In this document: piece after piece, positions 54,847 through 62,491 of the stretch
Position numbering within the stretch: position 1 is the first letter of the stretch
Layout: every line of letters begins with the position of its first letter
Source: Alkalimarinus sediminis
GTDB lineage: Bacteria; Pseudomonadota; Gammaproteobacteria; Pseudomonadales; Oleiphilaceae
NCBI RefSeq assembly: GCF_026427595.1
Contig: NZ_CP101527.1
Span: 4,025,001-4,089,000 of the forward strand
Reading direction: 5' to 3'
Length of the DNA stretch: 64,000 bases
Translations under genes and position numbers: made by a program
Notes under the pieces: generated by a model
Seen by the model: the letters and a program-made list of their open reading frames with translations, nothing else
What the model was told of the DNA's origin: nothing
Database searches by the model: none

Positions 54847-55533
54847 CTACGCCCAATCAACCACGCAATTAAACGCAATCACGACTCTGTCTTTCTGGCC
54901 AAAATACGGCAGTGCCGAATGCTTTAAATACGACGGGAATATAACAATTTGACCACTCGTCGGTACAAAGTCCCACACGCCTGTAGCGTCGAGGTATTGT
55001 GTACCCGCATCATGATATTGATTAGCGCAGTTTCGAGGGTCATAGAAGCGATTAACGCCACTGCGGCTATTTAGCTCACAGTCACCGGCATCAAGATAAT
55101 AGATACCACACCACGAACAGTTAGGGTGAGAGTGGGCATCATGATAACCGCCATTTTCAGTAATATGACACCAAGACTCGACAATCGAGGCATCCAAGGC
55201 CTGCCCCTCTTCCATAGAGCCACTATTCACCTGCTCGACCACTGCCGATACGAGCTCTTCAAGAATTAGTTTTAATTCGTTAACTCCTTGGGCGTCTGAC
55301 TCAAGAAAATCAAGCCGACTTTCAAACAGGTTATTTTTAGCACTCACTGCCACCTGGCTCGCAATAGCCGAATCAGATGAGTCTCGCTTTTGATAGGCGT
55401 AAGATAATAAGTCTTCTTTTAAGACATCATGCTCAGGCAATTCGACAACAAACATCGATGTTGTCCACGCAGCGATACTTTCGACATTGGGTTCTTGCTG
55501 CATTTGCAATGTACTTAGATCAATTGACTCCAT
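54847..55533 (-). CDS. Putative 2OG-Fe(II) oxygenase, TIGR02466 family
   Basis: This 228-residue protein (from ATG 55533) belongs to the TIGR02466 type of 2-oxoglutarate/Fe(II)-dependent oxygenase. Iron-site residues lie in NGGYHDAHSHPNCSWCGIYYLD and the distal HSALPYFGQKDRVVIAFN, where His and Arg complete the site. The substrate is unknown; some relatives are linked to hydroxylation of nucleic acid, protein or small molecules. Starts at 55599 (GTG) and 55572 (ATG) are also possible; none has a clear ribosome site. Confidence 0.8.
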   Translation of the reverse strand: MESIDLSTLQMQQEPNVESIAAWTTSMFVVELPEHDVLKEDLLSYAYQKRDSSDSAIASQVAVSAKNNLFESRLDFLESDAQGVNELKLILEELVSAVVEQVNSGSMEEGQALDASIVESWCHITENGGYHDAHSHPNCSWCGIYYLDAGDCELNSRSGVNRFYDPRNCANQYHDAGTQYLDATGVWDFVPTSGQIVIFPSYLKHSALPYFGQKDRVVIAFNCVVDWA

Positions 55534-55649
55534 TGCCTCTATACCTGTTATGTGACCGTTGAATCTGTGCATTCTACTATGCGATAAGGCTAGCTGCACC
55601 CGATATACGACCCATCAGTCACGACAAAACCGCCCAGAGTAGTATTTAG

Positions 55650-55811
55650 TTACATTTGTACATGAAACACCAACAGACTTAAGAAGCAGACAGGACTAAT
55701 CTATAGATATTGAATTTCGAGAGACAGAATTCAGGCCCTGCCTCTCAAATGTTTTTATTTATACCTTTCTTTAACCCGACTACTCGTCGGGTTTTTTTAT
55801 GCCTGTCATTT
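55650..55811 (+). ncRNA. Candidate small RNA, copy 1, with its own terminator
   Basis: A 162-base element is repeated almost exactly at 56963-57125. The conserved core includes TCTATAGATATTGAATTTCG and GAGAGACAG/CTGCCTCTC, which forms a hairpin (one mismatch). An intrinsic terminator AACCCGAC-TACTC-GTCGGGTT plus seven Ts ends it (55773-55798). It lies between two divergent genes, so no upstream protein gene on this strand could use the terminator; an independent transcript is implied. Promoter candidates are TTGTAC/TTAAGA (17-bp gap) but weak. Confidence 0.7.
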
Positions 55812-55956
55812 ACCCATGAACTAAACTCACATTAACCCAGCAAGATGACGAGTAAAGTTCAGCAATAACGGTTACATATTATCCATCAATATGATCTGAA
55901 CCCTCAGTCACTGCGTAATACTCAACAGTAAAACTAGTCGCTCAGAGGGTACAGAT

Positions 55957-56931
55957 ATGACATTTAGCATACGCAACCTATTGTTTACGTCGGCACTAAT
56001 AGCTTTATCTCTGCCAATGCATGCAGCCAACACCGCAGAGGTTAAGATTACGCCGTTAGGCAGTATGGATGGCGAATTCTGCCAACTAGACAGAGCATTG
56101 ATCTTCGAGGATCCAGACGGCACTCGTGTACTTTACGATCCTGGCCGTACTGTAGCAGGCCCAAAAGATAAGCGCCTGGGTAAAGTAGACGCGGTATTGG
56201 TCAGCCACATGCATGGCGACCATGTCGGAGACAAGCATATTAGCGAACCCGGCAAAGGCGACTGTAAAGGCACGACCTTCCCCATTAATGCCCTCCCCAA
56301 CACTAATGCCGTCAATATTGCCCACGCAAAGGGCGCAAAAATAATCACCGGCAGCGAAATGCCTAAGTTCTTCGCCGCTAAACTAAAAGCCCTCGGTAGT
56401 GACCCCAAAAACTCCCAACTCGTGCGCTTTGGCGCCTCAACCATGATTGGTGGTATCACCATCACTACGGTTCCAGCCGTCCACTCTAATGGAATAGCGG
56501 GCGATATGATTGGAGGTGAACTTGGTGAGTTACTTAACGCTGCAGGTCTTACCGCCTATGCAGGGCCACCAACAGGTTATGTACTAACATTCTCGAATGG
56601 TTTGGTAGCCTATCTCTCAGGCGATACAGGCATCACGGCTGAACAGGAAACCGTTGTGCATGATCACTACAACGCAAAGCTAGTCGTCATTAATATTGGT
56701 GACACCTTCACCACCGGCCCTAAAGAAGCCGCGTGGGTCGTTAATGACCTTATCGAACCAGAATCAATCATCGCCTCTCATGCGAATCAACCATCGACCT
56801 TAGGAGGTAAAGTGATTGAAGGTACACGCTTGGCGCAATTTAAAGAGATGTCCAAGGCAGACGTTCATATTCCGTTGAGCGGACGCACCATGTCTTTCAA
56901 CGGTAAGGGCAAGTGTACTAACGGATGTTAG
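55957..56931 (+). CDS. Exported metallo-beta-lactamase-fold protein
   Basis: This 324-residue protein has a signal peptide (NLLFTSALIALSLPMHAA) and an MBL fold with VLVSHMHGDHVGDKHI (HxHxDH), VPAVHSNG, and SGDTG as later zinc ligands. A C-terminal His and the SGRTMSF region follow; it ends GKCTNGC. The substrate is unknown. It is framed by two copies of the candidate small RNA element, the second serving as its terminator. Nothing else in the neighbourhood points to its role. Confidence 0.87.
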   Translation: MTFSIRNLLFTSALIALSLPMHAANTAEVKITPLGSMDGEFCQLDRALIFEDPDGTRVLYDPGRTVAGPKDKRLGKVDAVLVSHMHGDHVGDKHISEPGKGDCKGTTFPINALPNTNAVNIAHAKGAKIITGSEMPKFFAAKLKALGSDPKNSQLVRFGASTMIGGITITTVPAVHSNGIAGDMIGGELGELLNAAGLTAYAGPPTGYVLTFSNGLVAYLSGDTGITAEQETVVHDHYNAKLVVINIGDTFTTGPKEAAWVVNDLIEPESIIASHANQPSTLGGKVIEGTRLAQFKEMSKADVHIPLSGRTMSFNGKGKCTNGC

Positions 56932-56962
56932 TAGTAGAACTAACACGTTTTAATGCATTTCA

Positions 56963-57125
56963 TTACATTTGTACATAAAACACCAACAGACTTAAAAGGC
57001 AGACAAGACTAATCTATAGATATTGAATTTCGAGAGACAGAATTCAGGCCCTGCCTCTCAAAAGCATTCATTTTCTACCCTTCTTTAACCCGGCTATTAG
57101 CCGGGTTTTTTTATGCCTGCCATTT
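56963..57125 (+). ncRNA. Candidate small RNA, copy 2, with its own terminator
   Basis: A second copy of the 55650 element, about 90 percent identical by eye. The terminator stem reads AACCCGGC-TATTA-GCCGGGTT: relative to copy 1 an A-U pair has become G-C on both sides, so pairing is kept while sequence changed. The loop differs freely. It lies 31 bases past the MBL stop and converges on the P-type ATPase gene, so it can also end MBL transcripts. Confidence 0.65.
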
Positions 57126-57157
57126 GCGGCCGTTCCTTTTTGCAAGTGAGCATTGAA

Positions 57158-59857
57158 CTACACCCACTTCAACCTAAAGACTTCTTTCAAGCCTGACAGT
57201 ACGAAAGTGGGCAGCGCGGCGATACAAAATACCATTAATAAGTGTTTAAACTGCAAGGGCACTGTACCGAACACAAGAGAACCTAGAGGGCTATATATTA
57301 AGCCTAATGATAAGAGCAACGAACCCGCCACAGCTACTAGTAGATATTTGTTACTAAAGGGACTGCGACGAAACAGTGAGGTGAATGTTCGTGCATCAAA
57401 AATATGGAATATTTGGCCGAAGATAAGCGTCATAAAGGCCACGGTTTGTGCATATGCTAAGGTGGCACCATTGTCTAACGCCACTTGGAATAAGTAGTAA
57501 GTGATAAACCCCATGACTAAACCGCGCAGCAGTATTTTACTGGCAAGACTATCGGCAAAGAAGCCTTCACTGCCAGCCACAGGTTTACGCTGCATGATAC
57601 CGGGCTCTTCGTTATCAACCCCTAAGGCAAGAGCGGGAATACCATCACTCACGAGATTTACCCATAAGATCATCAAGGGCGCGAGAGTCAGCAGAGGGTC
57701 GTCCCCCATCAACAAAAACGCAAACAACAGGGCACTGACTTCACTGACGTTAGCAGTCAGTGCTTGTCGAATAAACTTGCGCATATTGTCGTAAATACGA
57801 CGACCTTCTCGTACCGCCTTTACAATCGTTGAGAAGTTATCATCTAACAGAATCAAGTCTGCAGCGTCTTTGGCTACATCGGTGCCCGTGATACCCATGG
57901 CAACACCGATATTAGCTGAGCGCAATGCAGGCGCATCGTTAACGCCATCCCCTGTCATGGCAACCACTTCACCATTTGACTGCAGAGCCTTCACGATTCG
58001 TAATTTGTGCTTAGGTGTCACACGGGCAAACACAACGGTATTTTTGACGCGTTCTTCTAGCTCTTTATCACTTAGAGCATCAAGCTCGGTACCAGTGATA
58101 ACATTTTCGCTTTCGTTGCGTTTTACGCCGATTTGCTTAGCAATCGCTTCTGCGGTGCCAGCATGATCACCGGTAATCATAATGGTTCGAATGCCTGCTG
58201 TGTGGCATTCATCCACTGCGACAGGCACTTCTATACGAGGCGGGTCCATAATGCCGTGTATACCTAAGAAGGTAAAATCGCTCTCAAGTTCTTCTTGAGG
58301 TTTACCCAAGTCGCTCTCATCAATTTGTTTAAACGCTACGGCAAGGGTACGCAAAGCTCTAGCTGAAAAGCTGTGCATCGCGTCCAGAGCAGGTTGGGCG
58401 CTTTCATCTGTTAAGGGTTGCGCTTCGTCACCACTAAATACCGAAACACTTCGCTTTAAAATCACATCTGGTGCACCTTTGGCCACCAAATAGTAGTTAC
58501 CGTCTGCAGCCTTGGCGATAACACTCATTAGTTTCCGTGTTGAATCAAACGGGAAGCTTTTGAGTAGTTCACTCCCCTCATCCAATACACTTTGCTTGGT
58601 GATGCCAGCCTTGGCAGCCACCACAGCCAAAGCGCCTTCAGTCGGCATGCCCTGTATACTGTGCTGACCATTTTCGCTCACTAAAATGGCATCATTACAC
58701 GCTGCGGACATTTTTAATAAATGCAGAAGCGAACGAGTCTCTTGTGCATCCACTTCGCCGTCGGAGTTATCTAGAAATTTACCTACAGGTTCATAGCCTT
58801 CGCCTGTGACTGAAAAGTAGTCGCCACCACTATAAATAGATAAAACCTGCATTTTATTCTGAGTGAGCGTGCCGGTTTTGTCTGAACAGATAACCGTAGA
58901 AGACCCCAAGGTTTCAACTGAGGCGAGTTTTCGGGTGAGCGCCTTATTAACCACCATACGCTTAGCGCCAAGCGTTAGTACAATGGTGACGACTGTGACC
59001 AAGCCTTCTGGAATAGCCGCAACAGTCAGCGAAATACCAGTATTAATGATCTCTATCCACTCCATTCCTTGGTGGATACCAATACCAATAATCGCGGCGA
59101 CAATAATAAGTGCTGCCGCAATTAGTATGCGAGAGAGCGCATCAACCCGTTGTTGCATCGGTGTTTTAGTCTCTTCGGCACTGTACAACATGGTGGCAAT
59201 CTGACCCATTTGGGTATCCATCCCCGTACCTACGACGATGCCAATACCGTGACCGGTGGAAACAACCGTCCCCATGAAGGCCATATTGAGTTGATCACCC
59301 AGCGGTACTTCTTGTTCTGCAATAGCCGCAATGTCTTTTTCTGATGGCACCGATTCGCCTGTTAACGCGGCTTCATCTATTTGCAGCTGAGTCGCTTCAA
59401 TTAGACGCATGTCGGCAGGCACAATAGAGCCGGTATCGAGCTTTACGATATCCCCCGGCACAATATTAGACGCGAGCTTTTTACACCACTCACCGCCACT
59501 GCGCACTAACGCAGTCGGCGCAGACATATCATTCAGTGAGTCCATCGATTTTTGCATGTTAATTTCCTGCACAAAAGAAATTAACACGTTGATTAAGACG
59601 ATAACTGCAATGGCAATCGCATCGATCATATGGCCGGTGTAGAGCGACAACAGCGCGCCAATAAAGAGGATAATAATCAGGGGGCTTTTAAGTTGGTTAA
59701 ACAACAACATGTACCACGGTGTTTTCTCTTCACCGCTGAGTTCGTTTAAACCAAATTTTTCTATACGAGCAGAGGAGACATCTTGGGGCAGCCCACTCAA
59801 TTGATTTGAATCGAGCTTTTCAATAGCCTCATCAACAGAAACGCTATACCACTTCAT
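57158..59857 (-). CDS. P2-type cation-transporting ATPase (Ca2+-like)
   Basis: This 899-residue P-type ATPase has ten membrane helices. Actuator TGES, phosphorylation CSDKTGTLTQN, hinge GDGVNDAPALRSANIGVAMG and helix-4 PEGL are all present. Helix 5 NVSEV and helix 6 NLVSDG supply the Asn, Glu, Asn and Asp of Ca2+ ATPases. At the position of the eighth-helix Glu the residue appears to be Gln (LIFGQIFHIFD), as in single-site pumps such as PMCA. This suggests Ca2+ export with one ion per cycle. It is divergent from nhaD over a 525-base structured spacer. Confidence 0.93.
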   Translation of the reverse strand: MKWYSVSVDEAIEKLDSNQLSGLPQDVSSARIEKFGLNELSGEEKTPWYMLLFNQLKSPLIIILFIGALLSLYTGHMIDAIAIAVIVLINVLISFVQEINMQKSMDSLNDMSAPTALVRSGGEWCKKLASNIVPGDIVKLDTGSIVPADMRLIEATQLQIDEAALTGESVPSEKDIAAIAEQEVPLGDQLNMAFMGTVVSTGHGIGIVVGTGMDTQMGQIATMLYSAEETKTPMQQRVDALSRILIAAALIIVAAIIGIGIHQGMEWIEIINTGISLTVAAIPEGLVTVVTIVLTLGAKRMVVNKALTRKLASVETLGSSTVICSDKTGTLTQNKMQVLSIYSGGDYFSVTGEGYEPVGKFLDNSDGEVDAQETRSLLHLLKMSAACNDAILVSENGQHSIQGMPTEGALAVVAAKAGITKQSVLDEGSELLKSFPFDSTRKLMSVIAKAADGNYYLVAKGAPDVILKRSVSVFSGDEAQPLTDESAQPALDAMHSFSARALRTLAVAFKQIDESDLGKPQEELESDFTFLGIHGIMDPPRIEVPVAVDECHTAGIRTIMITGDHAGTAEAIAKQIGVKRNESENVITGTELDALSDKELEERVKNTVVFARVTPKHKLRIVKALQSNGEVVAMTGDGVNDAPALRSANIGVAMGITGTDVAKDAADLILLDDNFSTIVKAVREGRRIYDNMRKFIRQALTANVSEVSALLFAFLLMGDDPLLTLAPLMILWVNLVSDGIPALALGVDNEEPGIMQRKPVAGSEGFFADSLASKILLRGLVMGFITYYLFQVALDNGATLAYAQTVAFMTLIFGQIFHIFDARTFTSLFRRSPFSNKYLLVAVAGSLLLSLGLIYSPLGSLVFGTVPLQFKHLLMVFCIAALPTFVLSGLKEVFRLKWV

Positions 59858-59895
59858 GTTTTCTCCTTACATGCTCTATATTCATCACAATCATG

Positions 59896-59955
59896 CAGAG
59901 CAGGAATCTAAAAAAGGTACATAATCACAGCCCATTCGGTAATGGGTAATTTCAC
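59896..59955 (+). repeat. Diverged direct repeat A in ATPase-nhaD spacer
   Basis: About 60 bases from CAGAGC to TTTCAC share pattern with 60137-60197, including AAAAAGGTA and CCCATTCG. Copy A contains the hairpin CCCATT-CGGT-AATGGG. Most differences are transitions. Confidence 0.5.
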
Positions 59956-60046
59956 CTATTTTGAAAGAGAGCATAGGCAAACAGTGATTTGTTTATAACA
60001 AACCCGCGTTGAACTGCCCACTTATTATTGGCGCAGCGCAGTACAG

Positions 60047-60086
60047 ATGTAGCATTTTTTTATGTACTCCATAAAAAATGCTACAT
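60047..60086. repeat. Long inverted repeat between divergent genes
   Basis: ATGTAGCATTTTTTTATG (60047-60064) pairs with CATAAAAAATGCTACAT (60070-60086) around TACTC with one extra T. It lies between the divergent ATPase and nhaD genes and could be a two-way transcription barrier or a cruciform. Confidence 0.75.
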
Positions 60087-60136
60087 GAACACGACATCAC
60101 AGCAAACTATTTAGAACAACGCTCTGATTAAAATAT

Positions 60137-60197
60137 CAGAGCGAGCACCTTCAAAAAGGTATAGAATTGCGACCCATTCGATGACCGGGACATTTAC
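60137..60197 (+). repeat. Diverged direct repeat B in ATPase-nhaD spacer
   Basis: Partner of 59896-59955. It starts within a hairpin GCTCTGAT/ATCAGAGC (60121-60142). It lies 186 bases before the nhaD start on the same strand, and may be part of its leader. Confidence 0.5.
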
Positions 60198-60254
60198 TCG
60201 TCATTTACAGTATTGAAATTACCGTACTGTAACTTGGTCAATATCAATTACTAA

Positions 60255-60291
60255 CTGATCAGAAATGATCAGAATACGCATAATTACGTAT
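60255..60291 (+). promoter_or_regulatory. Two hairpins in the nhaD leader region
   Basis: CTGATCA-GAAA-TGATCAG (60255-60272) is a seven-pair stem with a GAAA tetraloop, followed by ATACG/CGTAT (60274-60291). They lie 92 bases upstream of the nhaD start and could be a cis-acting RNA element. No riboswitch class could be named by eye. Confidence 0.45.
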
Positions 60292-60382
60292 CCTAACCGA
60301 TTCTGAAACGGGGTTTTTACTACTAGACTCTAGCCCATAAGCGTTTCAACAAAGATTTATTGTTTAAAAATGAGGACGAAAC

Positions 60383-61762
60383 TTGAAAACCTTAATGCAC
60401 ACTCTGTTGTTATATTTCGCAACAACCCTCCCCGCTGCAGCATCAGGCGCACCTTCTGGTGAAAGTAGTTTGAACATGATGGGCTCCGGTTTAGGTATTG
60501 CTGCACTGGTAATATTTGTACTGGCTTATGGGTTGGTCATCGCTGAAGAATTTATCCATTTAAGAAAATCAAAACCCGTTATATTTGCAGCAGGGGTTAT
60601 CTGGGTTTTTGTGGGTATTCTCGCTAAGCAGGTCGAAAATGGTAACGAAATAGTTTCGGCAGCACTTGATCACAACTTATTGGAGTATGCGGCTCTATTA
60701 CTGTTCCTGCTCACGGCCATGATCTATGTAAACGCTATGACAGATAGAAACATCTTTGAGGCGCTACGATCTTGGTTGGTTCGAAAAGGCTTTAGCTACC
60801 GCAAGCTATTCTGGATCACAGGCTTTTTAGCATTCTTCATTTCCCCTATTGCCGATAACCTGACCACCGCGCTATTAATGGGTGCCGTTGTATTAGCTGT
60901 AGGCTCAGATAGGCCGAAGTTTGTAGCCGTTGCCTTTGTAAATATCGTGGTTGCCGCCAACGCCGGTGGTGCATTTAGCCCGTTTGGTGATATTACTACG
61001 TTGATGGTTTGGCAGTCTGGCCATATCGACTTTTTTGGGTTTTTCGCCCTATTTGTACCCTCTTTGGTTAACTTCTTAATCCCTGCAGCCATCATGCATT
61101 TTGCAGTACCTAATGAGACACCTCCTCCAGGGGATGAAGATGTATCTATTAAGCGTGGTGGTTTAATCATTTGTGCTTTGTTTATGTGCACAATCATCAC
61201 CGCCGTTAGCTTTGAGCAACTTCTGCACCTACCACCTTTCTTGGGTATGATGACAGGGCTTTCTTATTTATTCTTCTTCTCTTATTACATCAAAATTACC
61301 GAAAGAAATGTGTTCGACCATACTGCCGAATTCAACATCTTCAACAAAGTAGCCCGTGCCGAGTGGGATACGTTATTGTTCTTCTTTGGTGTTATTTTCT
61401 GTGTGGGTGGTTTGGGTACGATTGGTTACTTAGGTTACGTGTCACACTTTATGTATGAAGGCTGGGGGCCAACCAACGCCAACATCGTTGCAGGTTTACT
61501 CTCTGCTGTAGTCGATAACATCCCGGTAATGTTTGCAATCTTGTCTATGTCACCAGACATGGATAACTATCAGTGGTTGCTAGTTACCATGACCGCGGGC
61601 GTGGGTGGTAGCTTACTCTCAGTGGGGTCAGCTGCAGGTGTGGCTCTCATGGGACAGTCTCAAGGTATGTACACCTTCTTCAGCCATATGAAGTGGAGTT
61701 GGGCCATTGGTTTAGGCTATGCGGGTAGTATCTACACTCACTATTTGATTAATGGCGTTTAA
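60383..61762 (+). CDS. nhaD: NhaD-type Na+/H+ antiporter
   Basis: This 459-residue ion transporter has a cleavable or anchor N-terminal segment (about 3-19) and about 12 helices. Conserved stretches are SPIADNLTTALLMGAVVLAVG, NIVVAANAGGAFSPFGDITTLMVWQSG and AVVDNIPVMFAILSM, which carry the acidic and polar residues of the NhaD family. It exports Na+ in exchange for H+ in alkaline, salty conditions. The start is TTG 60383 with GAGGA six to seven bases upstream; ATG 60395 is an alternative. A strong terminator follows. Confidence 0.94.
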   Translation: MKTLMHTLLLYFATTLPAAASGAPSGESSLNMMGSGLGIAALVIFVLAYGLVIAEEFIHLRKSKPVIFAAGVIWVFVGILAKQVENGNEIVSAALDHNLLEYAALLLFLLTAMIYVNAMTDRNIFEALRSWLVRKGFSYRKLFWITGFLAFFISPIADNLTTALLMGAVVLAVGSDRPKFVAVAFVNIVVAANAGGAFSPFGDITTLMVWQSGHIDFFGFFALFVPSLVNFLIPAAIMHFAVPNETPPPGDEDVSIKRGGLIICALFMCTIITAVSFEQLLHLPPFLGMMTGLSYLFFFSYYIKITERNVFDHTAEFNIFNKVARAEWDTLLFFFGVIFCVGGLGTIGYLGYVSHFMYEGWGPTNANIVAGLLSAVVDNIPVMFAILSMSPDMDNYQWLLVTMTAGVGGSLLSVGSAAGVALMGQSQGMYTFFSHMKWSWAIGLGYAGSIYTHYLINGV

Positions 61763-61787
61763 TCGCTCTATTTAGTCAAAAAGCATT

Positions 61788-61823
61788 AAAAGGGGGGCAT
61801 GTATCACATGCCCCCCTTTTTTT
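61788..61823. terminator. Bidirectional intrinsic terminator
   Basis: AAAAGGGGGGCATG (61788-61801) pairs with CATGCCCCCCTTTT (61807-61820) around TATCA, with T runs on + and, by symmetry, on - strand. It separates nhaD from the convergent thiQ gene. Confidence 0.92.
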
Positions 61824-61876
61824 GTTGGTGTCTCGCTCTTAAATACACTCACACCGTAAGAGTGAGCGGTTTAGTT

Positions 61877-62491
61877 TTAGTTAGACGTTGCGCCTTCTAA
61901 TATTAAACACTCATCGGCTAGTTGCTCTGCATCTTCGGCCTGGTGTGTCACCATCAGCACGGTTTTACCGTTTGCTTTTGCTGTCTTTTTAACCCAGTTA
62001 ACGGTTAAATGTCTGGTTTCAGGGTCGAGTTCGGCAAAGGGTTCATCTAACAGTATCAATGGTTCTGGTCGTAACAGCGTGCGAATCAGGGCGATCCTTT
62101 GACGCTGTCCTCCTGACAGTTTACCAGGGCGCTTTTCCAACTGCTCTAGTACCTTTAATTCACTGGCAGCTGCAATCAATTCGTCTTTGGGTGCTGGCCC
62201 GGCAAAGCCCAGCGAGAGATTCTCTATCACCGATAGATGCTCAAATAGGTTATGGTCTTGAAATAGATAACTTACCGGGCGCCCTTCAACGGGTAGATGG
62301 TTAAGCGGCTCATCGTTCCAGTTAATCGTGCCTGCCAGCGGCTCAACAAAACCCGCAATAGCACTGAGCAGTGTCGACTTACCGACGCCACTAACCCCTT
62401 GTATCGCCAATACCTTCCCTTCTGCTAGCTTCAGCTCGTAGCTCAGAACTCTACCCTCTCGGGCTATTTTTAGCTGACTAATATTAAGCAT
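61877..62491 (-). CDS. thiQ: Thiamine ABC transporter ATP-binding protein
   Basis: This 204-residue ABC ATPase has Walker A GVSGVGKSTL (about residues 35-44), Q-loop FQDHNLFEHL, signature LSGGQRQRIALIR and Walker B PLILLDEPFAELDPE, with the closing H-loop VTHQAEDAEQLA. The short length and partner ThiP-type permease point to ThiQ, which powers thiamine uptake. ATG 62491 overlaps the end of thiP by eight bases; the longer start at 62533 is unlikely. Confidence 0.93.
   Translation of the reverse strand: MLNISQLKIAREGRVLSYELKLAEGKVLAIQGVSGVGKSTLLSAIAGFVEPLAGTINWNDEPLNHLPVEGRPVSYLFQDHNLFEHLSVIENLSLGFAGPAPKDELIAAASELKVLEQLEKRPGKLSGGQRQRIALIRTLLRPEPLILLDEPFAELDPETRHLTVNWVKKTAKANGKTVLMVTHQAEDAEQLADECLILEGATSN

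Noticed and set aside
55650-57125. Integron cassette or attC-like flanks around the MBL gene
   Set aside because: The flanking elements carry intrinsic terminators and lack the GTTRRRY core and imperfect palindrome of attC sites; no integrase is visible.
55650-57125. Composite transposon with terminal repeats
   Set aside because: Repeats are direct, carry no transposase or terminal inverted repeats, and no target duplication was seen.
57153-57497. Plus-strand 114-codon frame over the 3' end of the P-type ATPase
   Set aside because: Antisense to conserved helices 8-10 of the ATPase.
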